A stretch of DNA of 64,000 nucleotides, taken from contig CP048470.1 in NCBI GenBank assembly GCA_025559845.1, forward strand, positions 1,845,001 through 1,909,000. Reading direction: 5' to 3'. How positions within the stretch are numbered: position 1 is the stretch's first letter; each line of letters opens with the position of its first letter. Positions 8,905 through 17,565 of this stretch are shown here, one piece after another. The notes beneath the pieces are model-generated. The model had not been told where the DNA came from, searched no databases, and worked only from the letters and a program-made list of their open reading frames with translations. The translations under genes were made by a program, and so were the position numbers. Origin of the DNA: Agrobacterium tumefaciens. GTDB lineage: Bacteria; Pseudomonadota; Alphaproteobacteria; Rhizobiales; Rhizobiaceae.

Positions 8905-10404
8905 ATGGATATCTTCTCTAACCTCTGGCTCGGTGCATCGACTGCCTTCATGCCGATGAACCTGCTTTATGGCTTTATTGGCTGTCTGCTGGGTACTGCA
9001 ATCGGCGTGTTGCCAGGACTTGGTCCGACAGCGACCATTGCCATGCTTCTGCCCATCACGTTCGGCCTTCCACCGGAATCCGCCCTCATCATGCTGGCCG
9101 GTATCTTTTATGGCGCGCAATATGGTGGATCGACGACGGCGATCCTGATCAATCTTCCAGGCGAAAGCTCGTCCGTCGTGACAGCAATCGACGGCTATCA
9201 AATGGCCCGCAACGGTCGTGCAGGCGCCGCACTCGCGACAGCAGCCCTTGGTTCCTTTTTTGCGGGCACGGTGGCGACCGTTCTCCTTGCTGTCGCGGCA
9301 CCACCGCTCGCAGCCGTCGCGCTCAATTTCGGGCCTGCGGAATATTTCTCGCTCATGGTGCTCGGCCTAGTGGCTTCGGTCGCACTTGCGAGCGGTTCCC
9401 TGCTCAAAGCGTTCGCGATGATCGTCTTCGGTCTGGTCCTTGGCACAGTCGGAACTGACGTAGAAAGCGGTGCACCCCGCTACGTCTTCAATATTCCCGA
9501 ACTCTATGACGGGTTGAATTTCGTTGCCGTCAGCATGGGCATCTTCGGGATCTGCGAAATCCTGCGCAATCTTGAGAACGAGCAGGAACGTTCGGTTGGC
9601 GTCAAGCGTGTGACGGGTTTGATGCTGACCAGGGAAGATTTCCGCCGCATCAAGGGGCCTGTCCTACGCGGTACTGCACTCGGCTCGTTCCTTGGCATAT
9701 TGCCTGGCGGCGGTGCGATGCTGGCATCCTTCGCATCGTATGCAATGGAAAAGCGCCTGTCTCCCAATAGTTCCGAATTTGGCAAGGGTGCGATCGAAGG
9801 TGTCGCCGCACCTGAATCGGCAAATAATGCCGGTGCTCAGACGTCCTTCATTCCCATGCTGACGCTCGGCATTCCCGGCAACCCGGTTATGGCGCTGATG
9901 GTCGGTGCGATGATCATCCAGGGCATCACCCCTGGTCCGAATGTCATCTCGGACGAACCGGATCTGTTCTGGGGCATGATCGTGTCGATGTGGTCGGGTA
10001 ATCTCATGCTCGTCATCCTGAACCTGCCATTGATCGGGCTTTGGGTGCGTATGCTGACCGTTCCCTATCACCTGCTTTTTCCGGCGATTATCGGCTTCTG
10101 CTGCATCGGCGCCTACAGCATCAACAACAGCGTTTTCGATGTGTTCGTCATGGCGGCTTTCAGCGTTATCGGATTTGCACTGAGCAAGTTGCGATTTGAG
10201 CCTGCACCGCTGCTCCTCGGTTTCATCCTCGGCCCGATGCTGGAGGAAAACCTGCGGCGCGCCATGCTGATCAGTCAGGGTGATCCGTCGATCTTCGTGC
10301 GCAGTCTGCTCAGCCTGTCGCTGTTGATCTTTGCCGTCATCGTACTGGTTCTCGTGCTTTCGCCGAGCATCAGCCGCAAACGCGAAGAAGCTTTCACGGA
10401 ATAG
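8905..10404 (+). CDS. Tripartite tricarboxylate transporter TctA permease
   Basis: 499 aa from the ATG at 8905. The frame is open further upstream, but that part overlaps tctB out of frame and does not look like TctA, whereas MDIFSNLWLGASTAF is a normal TctA start. It has about 12 membrane segments and the glycine/proline-rich TctA signature near the N-terminus (GTAIGVLPGLGPTATIAMLLP) and again near residue 270 (LGILPGGGAMLASF). It is the main transport channel of the tct system, in the inner membrane. Confidence 0.93.
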   Translation: MDIFSNLWLGASTAFMPMNLLYGFIGCLLGTAIGVLPGLGPTATIAMLLPITFGLPPESALIMLAGIFYGAQYGGSTTAILINLPGESSSVVTAIDGYQMARNGRAGAALATAALGSFFAGTVATVLLAVAAPPLAAVALNFGPAEYFSLMVLGLVASVALASGSLLKAFAMIVFGLVLGTVGTDVESGAPRYVFNIPELYDGLNFVAVSMGIFGICEILRNLENEQERSVGVKRVTGLMLTREDFRRIKGPVLRGTALGSFLGILPGGGAMLASFASYAMEKRLSPNSSEFGKGAIEGVAAPESANNAGAQTSFIPMLTLGIPGNPVMALMVGAMIIQGITPGPNVISDEPDLFWGMIVSMWSGNLMLVILNLPLIGLWVRMLTVPYHLLFPAIIGFCCIGAYSINNSVFDVFVMAAFSVIGFALSKLRFEPAPLLLGFILGPMLEENLRRAMLISQGDPSIFVRSLLSLSLLIFAVIVLVLVLSPSISRKREEAFTE

Positions 10405-10451
10405 TGGATCGTCGCGATCCAGAGAAGTGCCGGTCGGCACAGGAGTTTGGA

Positions 10452-12188
10452 ATGGCAGTTAAAAAAAACTACGAGGAATTGCGCTCAGCGCGCTGGATGC
10501 TGCCGGATGATCAGCGTTCTTTCGGCCACAGGTCGCGAACCATGCAGATGGGCTATGCGCCGGAAGACTGGGAAGGACGGCCGATCATTGCCATCATCAA
10601 TACCTGGTCGGATGCGCAGCCCTGCCACATGCATTTTCGCGAGCGGGTGGAATGGGTGAAACGAGGCGTGCTGCAGGCCGGTGGCTTTCCGATGGAGCTG
10701 CCTGCGCTCTCCTTGTCTGAGAATTTCGTCAAGCCAACGACCATGCTTTATCGCAATATGCTGGCGATGGAGACTGAGGAACTGCTGCGTTCGCATCCCG
10801 TCGACGGTGCCGTTCTGATGGGTGGTTGTGACAAGACGACGCCCGGGCTTGTCATGGGGGCAGTCTCCATGGGGTTGCCCTTTGTCTATCTGCCAGCCGG
10901 CCCCATGTTGCGCGGCAATTATGCAGGCAAGGCGCTCGGCTCGGGAACCGATGGCTTCAAATATTGGGACGAACGACGAGCTGGCACCATTTCCAAGGAG
11001 GAGTGGCAAGGCATCGAGGGGGGAATTGCCCGCAGTTACGGCCATTGCATGACAATGGGAACAGCCTCGACCATGACGGCGATTGCAGAGGCCATGGGAC
11101 TGACGCTTCCGGGGGCCTCCTCCATTCCCGCCGCCGATGCCAACCACCAGCGCATGTCGGCGACTTGCGGGCGGCGGATTGTGGAGATGGTTTGGGAGGA
11201 CCTGACACCGGAAAAAATCATCACCCCGGCGGCCGTCACCAATGCTGTGACGGTGGCGATGGCCACCGGTTGCTCGACCAACGCTATCATCCACCTTATC
11301 GCCATGGCGCGCAGGGCCGGTGTGCCGCTGGAACTTGACGATCTCGATCGTATCGGCCGCACCACCCCGGTTATTGCCAATATTCGTCCATCCGGTACGA
11401 CCTATCTGATGGAGGATTTTTTCTATGCAGGCGGGTTGCGCGCTCTGATGAAGCAGCTCGGAGACAAGCTGGACCCGACCGCGATCAGTGTCACTGGCAA
11501 GCCGTTGGTTGAAGGCCTGGAGGACGTAAAAATCTGGAACGAGGACGTTATCCGTCCGCTCTCCAACCCCGTTTATCACGAGGGTTCGCTTGCCGTGCTG
11601 AAGGGCAATCTTTGCCCTGATGGCGCCGTCATAAAGCCTGCGGCCTGTGATGTGAAATTCCACCGGCACAAAGGCCCGGCTTTGGTGGCAAACAGTTACT
11701 CTGAACTGAAAACGATCATCGACGATCCGGATTATCCGCTGACGCCGGAGACCGTTCTCGTGTTGCGCAATGCTGGCCCTCAGGGCGGTCCCGGCATGCC
11801 GGAATGGGGGATGATCCCGATGCCAAAGGCGCTGCTGAAACTCGGTCTGCGCGACATGGTACGTATCTCTGATGCTCGGATGTCGGGGACGAGTTTCGGT
11901 GCCTGCGTGCTGCATGTTTCGCCCGAAGCTTTTGTTGGCGGTCCCCTGGCGCTCTTGAAAACCGGCGATTTGGTCGAACTGGATATTCCGGCGCGCAGCC
12001 TCAACATGCTCGTTTCTGCCGATGAGCTTGAAGCGCGGCGCGCCGCGTGGGTGGCGCCCGAGCCTCGTTATGAACGGGGCTATGGCTTCATGTTCACCAA
12101 GCATATCGAGCAAGCCGACAAAGGCTGTGATTTCGATTTTCTGAAGACTGAGTTTGGCGCCAAGGTGCCGGAGCCGGCGATCAACTGA
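10452..12188 (+). CDS. IlvD/Edd family aldonate dehydratase (L-arabinonate dehydratase-like)
   Basis: 578 aa from the ATG at 10452, which has AGGAG six bases upstream. Cys58 (AQPCH), Cys126 (GGCDKTTPG) and Cys199 (GHCMTMG) match in spacing the three cysteines that hold the [2Fe-2S] cluster in the sugar-acid dehydratases of this family. The C-terminal DARMSGTSFGACVLHVSPEA holds the serine that acts as base. Length and spacing are nearly those of the characterised Rhizobium L-arabinonate dehydratase. Expected reaction: an aldonate to its 2-keto-3-deoxy acid, with Mg2+ and Fe-S cluster, in the cytoplasm. The exact sugar acid (arabinonate, galactonate or fuconate) is not decided by sequence. It is co-transcribed with tctCBA. 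Confidence 0.88.
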   Translation: MAVKKNYEELRSARWMLPDDQRSFGHRSRTMQMGYAPEDWEGRPIIAIINTWSDAQPCHMHFRERVEWVKRGVLQAGGFPMELPALSLSENFVKPTTMLYRNMLAMETEELLRSHPVDGAVLMGGCDKTTPGLVMGAVSMGLPFVYLPAGPMLRGNYAGKALGSGTDGFKYWDERRAGTISKEEWQGIEGGIARSYGHCMTMGTASTMTAIAEAMGLTLPGASSIPAADANHQRMSATCGRRIVEMVWEDLTPEKIITPAAVTNAVTVAMATGCSTNAIIHLIAMARRAGVPLELDDLDRIGRTTPVIANIRPSGTTYLMEDFFYAGGLRALMKQLGDKLDPTAISVTGKPLVEGLEDVKIWNEDVIRPLSNPVYHEGSLAVLKGNLCPDGAVIKPAACDVKFHRHKGPALVANSYSELKTIIDDPDYPLTPETVLVLRNAGPQGGPGMPEWGMIPMPKALLKLGLRDMVRISDARMSGTSFGACVLHVSPEAFVGGPLALLKTGDLVELDIPARSLNMLVSADELEARRAAWVAPEPRYERGYGFMFTKHIEQADKGCDFDFLKTEFGAKVPEPAIN

Positions 12189-12218
12189 CAAAATCTATTG
12201 CCCTATCAAGGAGGAACG

Positions 12219-12929
12219 ATGAAATCCGAAACCCGTGACAAGCTGATGGGTGTATCCGTCGCCACGCTCTGCTCGGCGCTCTACAAGCGCGGACTGAAAA
12301 ATCAGACGATCCAGGACGTTCGGCCGGTGCGGCCGAAGGGCCGCAACATGGTCGGCCCCGCCTTTACCTTGCGCTATATGCCGGCGCGGGAGGATCGCAA
12401 TCCGATGACGGTGTTTCGTGATCCGAAACACCCGCAACGCCATGCGATCGAAACCTGCCCGGAAGGCCATGTGCTGGTCATGGATAGCCGCAAGGATGCC
12501 CGTGCGGCTTCGGCCGGCGATATTCTCATTACCCGACTGATGGTGCGCGGCGGGGCAGGGGTGGTTACCGATGGTGGTTTTCGTGATGCCATGACGATCG
12601 GCGAACTGGATATACCCGCCTATCATCACCGGCCATCCAGCCCGACCAATCTGACGCTGCATGAAGCGATCGATATCAATGTGCCGATCGGCTGCGGTGA
12701 TGTTGCGGTGTTTCCGGGCGATATCATGGTGGGCGACGACGACAGCGTGATCGTCATTCCGGCGGAAATCGCCGACGAGATTGCCGATGAAGCGGTCGAA
12801 ATGACAGCCTATGAGGATTTCGTCGTAGAAAGGGTCAAGGAAGGGCACACCATCATCGGGCTCTATCCGGCGACGGAGGAGAACAATCTCGCGCTCTTTG
12901 CCAAGTGGCGTGAAGCAAACGGGCGGTGA
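12219..12929 (+). CDS. RraA-like protein, probable keto-acid aldolase/decarboxylase
   Basis: 236 aa from the ATG at 12219, which follows AAGGAGGA. It shows the RraA/4-hydroxy-4-methyl-2-oxoglutarate aldolase fold signature, GVVTDGGFRDAM, and the C-terminal GDIMVGDDDSVIVIPAEIA. Family members are either regulators of RNase E or divalent-metal class II aldolases and oxaloacetate decarboxylases. Placement right after an aldonate dehydratase argues for an enzyme that cleaves or decarboxylates the keto-deoxy acid or a later intermediate (inference). It is the last gene of the tct operon, before two hairpins. Confidence 0.8.
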   Translation: MKSETRDKLMGVSVATLCSALYKRGLKNQTIQDVRPVRPKGRNMVGPAFTLRYMPAREDRNPMTVFRDPKHPQRHAIETCPEGHVLVMDSRKDARAASAGDILITRLMVRGGAGVVTDGGFRDAMTIGELDIPAYHHRPSSPTNLTLHEAIDINVPIGCGDVAVFPGDIMVGDDDSVIVIPAEIADEIADEAVEMTAYEDFVVERVKEGHTIIGLYPATEENNLALFAKWREANGR

Positions 12930-12960
12930 GCAGTCCGCACAATGAAATTCTTGATGCGAT

Positions 12961-12991
12961 GATGCCCGCTGGTTTGTCACCTGCGGGCATC
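12961..12991 (+). terminator. Terminator hairpin 1 after the tct operon
   Basis: GATGCCCGC (12961-12969) pairs with GCGGGCATC (12983-12991), with an inner GGT/ACC stem, followed by TTTCG. Confidence 0.75.
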
Positions 12992-12998
12992 TTTCGTC

Positions 12999-13017
12999 AA
13001 AGCTCCTCGAGCTTTTT
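12999..13017. terminator. Terminator hairpin 2 after the tct operon
   Basis: AAAGCTC (12999-13005), loop CTC, GAGCTTT (13009-13015), then TT. It is in tandem with the hairpin just before it, making a firm end to the operon. Confidence 0.7.
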
Positions 13018-13214
13018 AATGAACAGATTCCGAAGCAAGACCTAAGGGTAGGATCGCGACCCATCCGTATAGTAGAAGCGACGCCTGCTCGGTGGCACCT
13101 TTCACACCAGAGCAGTCGACGGGTTTGCTCGTAACGACGTTCACCAGAGCACTGAGAAGATGGATCGTTTGTCCTGGCTTTTCGGTGCGGAAATCAGATT
13201 GAAAGGAAAAGACC

Positions 13215-13778
13215 ATGGAAGTTCTCACCGACAAGCTGCTGTCCAAGTCGGCTTATTCGCACGATATCGATGTTCCTCTCGATCAGATTGATATCGCCGA
13301 CTGGCTGTTCAATCTTCCGGAGGCCGAATACCTGCGTTGCTGCGAGCCCGACCACATTGCGTGTGGCGCAACATTCACGGACGATGGACGCAAGATGTCC
13401 ATCAATGTCGAGAAAATTGGCACGGGCCTGGTGATCCAGCACTATGTCGCTGACGAGGCAACGCCGTCCTATTGCCGCATGAACTCGATTTCCGATGTTT
13501 TCACGCCAACGGGTGAGCGTACACAGGTCAATGTTATCTGGGAACTCATTGCAGAAGCAATCGATGGAAATCGCACTCGTTATACCAATCAGGTAACCTG
13601 CCATCCGACCGATGCCTTCATGGCCTTCATCGAACAGCACGGTCAGTCCTTTGAACAGGCAGCAGCGGCCCGCCAGGCAGCCGGTGGCGACCACAACCAT
13701 CGTGAAACGCCAAAGTTTGCCGAAAGCATTGCGCGCAAAGCGCGCGCAAGGGCTGCACTCAAAATCGCCGCAGAATAA
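13215..13778 (+). CDS. Uncharacterised 187-aa protein
   Basis: I do not recognise this protein. It is preceded by AAAGGA eight bases before the ATG. There is no signal peptide or membrane segment. Residues about 25-135 alternate short strands and helices with conserved-looking Cys pairs (CCEPDHIACG), and the pattern, including a final helix FMAFIEQHGQSF, is reminiscent of SRPBCC/START-type ligand-binding folds. That is a guess from pattern only. The tail (about 150-187) is Ala/Arg-rich and probably unstructured. It stands alone between the tct operon and a convergent amidohydrolase operon, so context gives no function. Confidence 0.75.
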   Translation: MEVLTDKLLSKSAYSHDIDVPLDQIDIADWLFNLPEAEYLRCCEPDHIACGATFTDDGRKMSINVEKIGTGLVIQHYVADEATPSYCRMNSISDVFTPTGERTQVNVIWELIAEAIDGNRTRYTNQVTCHPTDAFMAFIEQHGQSFEQAAAARQAAGGDHNHRETPKFAESIARKARARAALKIAAE

Positions 13779-13796
13779 GCGGTCTTCCGCGATCAG

Positions 13797-13827
13797 GTGC
13801 CAGGGCAGCAGTGTTCTGCCTTGGCAC
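13797..13827. terminator. Long hairpin between convergent genes
   Basis: GTGCCAGGGCAG (13797-13808) pairs with CTGCCTTGGCAC (13816-13827) with one G-U pair and a 7-base loop; flanking CGCG repeats may lengthen it. It lies in the 61-bp gap between convergent stop codons and is probably a bidirectional terminator, though without a T run. Confidence 0.6.
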
Positions 13828-13839
13828 TCGCGGGTTGGC

Positions 13840-15063
13840 TTATCTGAGAAGTGCTGCTTTCGGCCGAACGAAAGTCTTCTTGCCGGCCTTCCAGCCAGCG
13901 AGTGCAGGTGCGGAACAGCGGATAACGTCGCAGGCATCTGTTGCGTCGAGGACGACGATGTCCGCTGAGGTGCCGACTGCCAGATCATGCGCCACACCAA
14001 GAATTTCCGCTGCCTGTGAGGTCACCATATCGAAAGCAAGCTTGATGTCGGCGTCACGGGAAAGCTGCATCACATTGGCATAGAGATTGGCCATACGCGC
14101 CAGCGAGGCGTCGCCGAACGGCGTGAATGGATTGAGAACATTGTTGGTCGCGATTGCTGTCTGGACACCAAGTGCGGACAAGGCATGCGCTGGCGCAATT
14201 CCTCGCGGGACATTGCGGGTAAATTGTCGGCCCATGAGGAAGAGATCGGTCGCGGGCAGGACCGTCACTGCAATACCGGCTGCCGCGATCCTTGTGCCGA
14301 TCATTGCGAGCGTGTCGGTGTCGAGTGCCGAAAGATTGGTGACGTGGCCGATCGTCACTCTACCTGAATAGCCATTGGCCTCTGTCGCTTCGATCACCGA
14401 AGGCAGATGCGTTTTTTCCGGGTCGAGGCTGAAGTCGAGGTGGAAATCAACGTCCACGTCATGTTTTCGCGCGAGTGCAAAGATGCGCCTTACATGTTCT
14501 TCCGGATCGATATCGGTATAGGGGCAGCCACCGATCAGATCTGCGCCATCAGCCAAAGCGGCATCGAGCATTGCCTCGGTTTCGGGCTCCTGCGTCAGTC
14601 CTTCCTGTACGAAGGCGCAAATCTGAATGTCGATGGCGAAGGCGTATTCGTCGCGGACCCGCTTGATTGCTTCAAAAGACCGGATTCCGGCGCGAGGATC
14701 GATTTCAACGAAGGTTCGCATGCGATTTGTGCCGTGCGTGATTGCTTTGGCAACAAGTGCCGACGCTCTTTCGTAAACGTCTGCCTCAGAAAAATCGGCC
14801 TTGGCTTTAGCCGTCTCCCGCACTGCCTCCTCGAGCGTTCCCGCGCAGATGGTGCAGCGTCCAAGAATGCAGGCTTTGTCGAGATGGATATGGCTGTCGA
14901 CAAAGCCGGGAAAAGCGAAGGCACCGTCAAAATCCTCTTCCTGCACCGCTTCGCAACGGATCGCGGTTCCAATCTCAACGATCTTGCCGTCTCTGATCGC
15001 GATGTCCGACAGTCCCGGCTGTCGCGCGGTTCTGATGTTGCGAAGGATGAGATCGACTTGCAT
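13840..15063 (-). CDS. Amidohydrolase, cytosine deaminase-like, with altered active site
   Basis: 407 aa. Fold and motifs are those of the cytosine deaminase/AtzC-type amidohydrolases: HIH at residues 58-60 (GFVDSHIHLDK), His208 (DFHLD) and His240 (TIGHVT) as metal ligands. Two normally essential acids are missing: the position of the catalytic Glu after the third His is Phe211, and the final metal-ligand/base Asp is Asn307 or Asn308 (IATNNVLNPFTP). It may therefore act on another bond or need a different proton shuttle. It is third in the operon gntR, gamma-glutamyltransferase-like, this gene, and is divergent from an ABC importer operon holding three further amidohydrolases. Confidence 0.85.
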   Translation of the reverse strand: MQVDLILRNIRTARQPGLSDIAIRDGKIVEIGTAIRCEAVQEEDFDGAFAFPGFVDSHIHLDKACILGRCTICAGTLEEAVRETAKAKADFSEADVYERASALVAKAITHGTNRMRTFVEIDPRAGIRSFEAIKRVRDEYAFAIDIQICAFVQEGLTQEPETEAMLDAALADGADLIGGCPYTDIDPEEHVRRIFALARKHDVDVDFHLDFSLDPEKTHLPSVIEATEANGYSGRVTIGHVTNLSALDTDTLAMIGTRIAAAGIAVTVLPATDLFLMGRQFTRNVPRGIAPAHALSALGVQTAIATNNVLNPFTPFGDASLARMANLYANVMQLSRDADIKLAFDMVTSQAAEILGVAHDLAVGTSADIVVLDATDACDVIRCSAPALAGWKAGKKTFVRPKAALLR

Positions 15064-15071
15064 CTGAGACC

Positions 15072-16637
15072 TTATACGCCGATAGCGCAGCCATCGCTGC
15101 GAGGATCATGTGCGCCGTCCATCCAACCATCATCGTTCAGCCTGATAACACCGGCTTGGCCAGAAAGTGGACTCAGGGCTGGAATGGCAATGACTTCATG
15201 GCCACGTTCAGAAAGCGTTGTCAGCACATCCTGCCCCGCCGCCTCTTCGATTTTGAGATTGTCGCGGGTGTCTGAGAATGTTCTGCCCAACAGAAAACGT
15301 GGAGCAGAAAGCGCCGCAAGTGGATCGAGGCCGTGGTCGATCAGCCTGCTGAGAAGTACGGCCAGGGTTTGTGGCTGGCCGTCGGCCCCCTGTGTCCCGT
15401 ACAGAAGATGAGGAAGCCCATTCTTCAGGCCAAGCCCCGGATTGAGCGTGTAGAACGGTCGCTTGCCGGGTGCCAGGACATTGGGGCTTGCCGGGTCCGT
15501 GCTGAACGCGGCCCCGCGGTTTTGCCAGAGAATACCGCTATCTGGCAGGAGAACGCCACTTCCCCAGTCGAAATAGGTGCTTTGCAGCACGCTTGCCGAG
15601 CGGCCCTCGGAATCGACCGCTGCGAGATAGACGGTGTCGCCAGTCTTGAAACCATGTGGCCAGGGCATTGCCGACAAGGGATCAATCGCCGCAGCTTTGT
15701 TGGCCAGCTTGGGAGGGCTCAGCCAATCGGCGCATTGTTGGGCGACAAAGTTTGGATCGGCGATCATGCCCCGATCAAGAAAAGCCTGCTTCACCGCCTC
15801 GACGCATAGGTGAAAAAAGTCTGCAGACGTTGGATCTAGATCGCCCATGCGGAAATTGGACAGGATTCCCATGATCGCCAGGGTCGCTGTGCCCTGCGAA
15901 GGCGGTGGCGGTGCCAGCAGTTCAAGTCCCCGATATGTGATGGAAACCGGATCTTCGATCGTCGCGGCCGTTTTTTGCAAATCACTTCGTCGAATTGGGC
16001 TTCCTGCCGCCTCCAGTTCCTTGGCAATGCGATCCCCGAGCGCTCCGTCGTAGAACTCGCGGTGTCCGTGAATGGCAATCTGTTCGAGAACTGTCGCAAG
16101 CTCCGGCTGGCGCTGCAGCCCCTCAGTGACGAACGAAGTCGCGACACTAGTCCAGTTCTCGATCTCGCCGCTGCGATAGGTATGCCAATGCTGTTGAGAG
16201 CGGCTGACCGGGAAACCCGACGCTGCCAGTTCGATCGCGTCATCAAGAAGAGAGGTGAGGGTTTCGGTGCCTTGCCAATTCTCGCGAGAATAGCCGAGCG
16301 CAAGCCCCCAGCTATCGACGACGGCTGCCGTCGTTAGCGCCGAAAGCGGACCGCGTGTTGGAATGACGTCGAATTCGGGCAATTGGGCTGCGGCCTGACC
16401 GATGCCCATGATCGCCTTGCGCCGGCCTTCCGGGTCAGCCACGATCCAGATGGCGTCGCCGCCAAGTCCGCAGAAATGCGGATAGAGAACCGTCAGCGCC
16501 GCGCCTGCCGCAATCACGGCCTCAATTGCTGTGCCGCCACGGCGCAAAACCTTTGCGCCAGCTTCACTTGCAAGGTGGTGCGGGCTGGTAACAATGCCAC
16601 GCCTGGAGCGAGCGCCCTTTTCCTTCGTTTGGTGCAT
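15072..16637 (-). CDS. Gamma-glutamyltransferase family protein, cytoplasmic
   Basis: 521 aa, an Ntn-hydrolase of the gamma-glutamyltransferase family. The processing site and N-terminal nucleophile are seen as GD-Thr335-VYLAAVD. The small-subunit substrate loop LLPDSGILWQNRGAAFS and the glycine-rich LYGTQGADGQPQ follow. There is no signal peptide, unlike E. coli Ggt, so it works inside the cell on an imported compound, as proposed for YwrD-like and related acylase members. It starts one base after the gntR stop codon and ends eight bases before the next gene's start, so the three are one operon. Possible role: removing a gamma-glutamyl or other acyl group from the imported substrate (inference). 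Confidence 0.87.
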   Translation of the reverse strand: MHQTKEKGARSRRGIVTSPHHLASEAGAKVLRRGGTAIEAVIAAGAALTVLYPHFCGLGGDAIWIVADPEGRRKAIMGIGQAAAQLPEFDVIPTRGPLSALTTAAVVDSWGLALGYSRENWQGTETLTSLLDDAIELAASGFPVSRSQQHWHTYRSGEIENWTSVATSFVTEGLQRQPELATVLEQIAIHGHREFYDGALGDRIAKELEAAGSPIRRSDLQKTAATIEDPVSITYRGLELLAPPPPSQGTATLAIMGILSNFRMGDLDPTSADFFHLCVEAVKQAFLDRGMIADPNFVAQQCADWLSPPKLANKAAAIDPLSAMPWPHGFKTGDTVYLAAVDSEGRSASVLQSTYFDWGSGVLLPDSGILWQNRGAAFSTDPASPNVLAPGKRPFYTLNPGLGLKNGLPHLLYGTQGADGQPQTLAVLLSRLIDHGLDPLAALSAPRFLLGRTFSDTRDNLKIEEAAGQDVLTTLSERGHEVIAIPALSPLSGQAGVIRLNDDGWMDGAHDPRSDGCAIGV

Positions 16638-16638
16638 G

Positions 16639-17328
16639 CTATTCGGTAGCCGTCATGTAGTGGCTGAGGATTTCTGCGATATCAGGGCCGTCGTCTTTGT
16701 CGTCAGACTTCGCGCGGTCTTCAACGGCGTGCAGGTGATGATCCATGATACGAATTGCCGTTTCGGCATCCTGATTTTTCAAGGCCTCAATCAGTTGTAT
16801 ATGTTCATCAATGCCGCATTCCGCCGAATGTGGGCGCCCAAAACGGGCGAGGATCAACGATGAACGCGAAACGACCTGGCTGATGAAGTCGATCAACAGT
16901 TTAGAGCCGGTCAGCTCGCCAAGCAGAATATGAAATTCGCCTGCAAGCCGAATGGAGCGTGGTGAGGACGCCTGCAAGGCACGTTCTTCCTCACGGACAT
17001 GGCTGATCAGCGCATCAATGCCGTCTCTCGGCATGCGTTTGCACAGCCGTTCGATGACCTCGCGTTCGAGGCAACGGCGTAATGCGAAGACTTCTTCTGC
17101 CTCTTCCAGCGTTGGCATGGCGACGGCAGCACCCCGGTTTTGCTTGATCTCAACAAGACCATCAGATGCAAGTCGCAAAAGCGCGTTGCGTGCACTCGTT
17201 CGGCTGACACCGAATGTATCGCCGATCGAGTCTTCCGGAAGCTTTGTACCCGGTTTCAACGCCTGCTCAAGAATGGCACGTCGAAGTGACGCGTAGATCG
17301 CATCGCTTCTGCTCATGTTCGTGGACAT
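16639..17328 (-). CDS. GntR family (FCD) transcriptional regulator
   Basis: 229 aa from the ATG at 17328. The frame is open for 56 codons more, but those residues are not GntR-like and would run over the operator region. The N-terminal winged HTH (about 8-70) includes GTKLPEDSIGDTFGVSRTSARNAL. The rest is an all-helical FCD ligand domain with a metal-binding Asp/His pattern. It lies between the divergent ABC operon and the genes it leads. Two identical palindromes occur between it and the ABC operon. It most likely represses both sides and is released by the imported substrate or an intermediate. Confidence 0.9.
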   Translation of the reverse strand: MSTNMSRSDAIYASLRRAILEQALKPGTKLPEDSIGDTFGVSRTSARNALLRLASDGLVEIKQNRGAAVAMPTLEEAEEVFALRRCLEREVIERLCKRMPRDGIDALISHVREEERALQASSPRSIRLAGEFHILLGELTGSKLLIDFISQVVSRSSLILARFGRPHSAECGIDEHIQLIEALKNQDAETAIRIMDHHLHAVEDRAKSDDKDDGPDIAEILSHYMTATE

Positions 17329-17400
17329 CGCTGTCACTCTCTTTTGAATGCACTTTTGCAAGTCTATTGCACAAAAATTGTACGACATCCAATAAAATAA

Positions 17401-17412
17401 ATTGCATGCAAT
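17401..17412. promoter_or_regulatory. Candidate GntR operator 1
   Basis: Perfect 12-bp palindrome ATTGCATGCAAT, 73 bp upstream of the gntR start. The same 12 bases occur again at 17538-17549. The size and AT/GC layout fit operators of FCD-type GntR regulators (compare ATTGTATACAAT-like sites). Confidence 0.75.
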
Positions 17413-17537
17413 TTCGTATTGATTTTGTATTCTTGTTGATCTAGCCTTTTGAACAATCCGCATAGAATGGCGCAAAAAGCCACCCGATGGGTTCATTTCG
17501 TTGGATGACCGTCCAATATTTTTGCCTTGTCACAAAT

Positions 17538-17549
17538 ATTGCATGCAAT
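17538..17549. promoter_or_regulatory. Candidate GntR operator 2
   Basis: Second exact copy of ATTGCATGCAAT, 16 bp before the start codon of the solute-binding-protein gene, between its probable promoter and its ribosome binding site (AGGGGA). A repressor bound here would block the ABC operon. Confidence 0.75.
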
Positions 17550-17565
17550 CGTAGGGGAACAAATA

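Noticed and set aside
10485..12191. Long open frame (568 codons) on the minus strand opposite the IlvD-type dehydratase
   Set aside because: Composition is His/Arg-rich with no domain, and the plus-strand gene has clear motifs and a ribosome binding site. It is a shadow of GC-rich codon use.
17329..17496. 56-codon N-terminal extension of the GntR gene
   Set aside because: Not GntR-like and would include operator 1; the ATG at 17328 gives a standard winged HTH.
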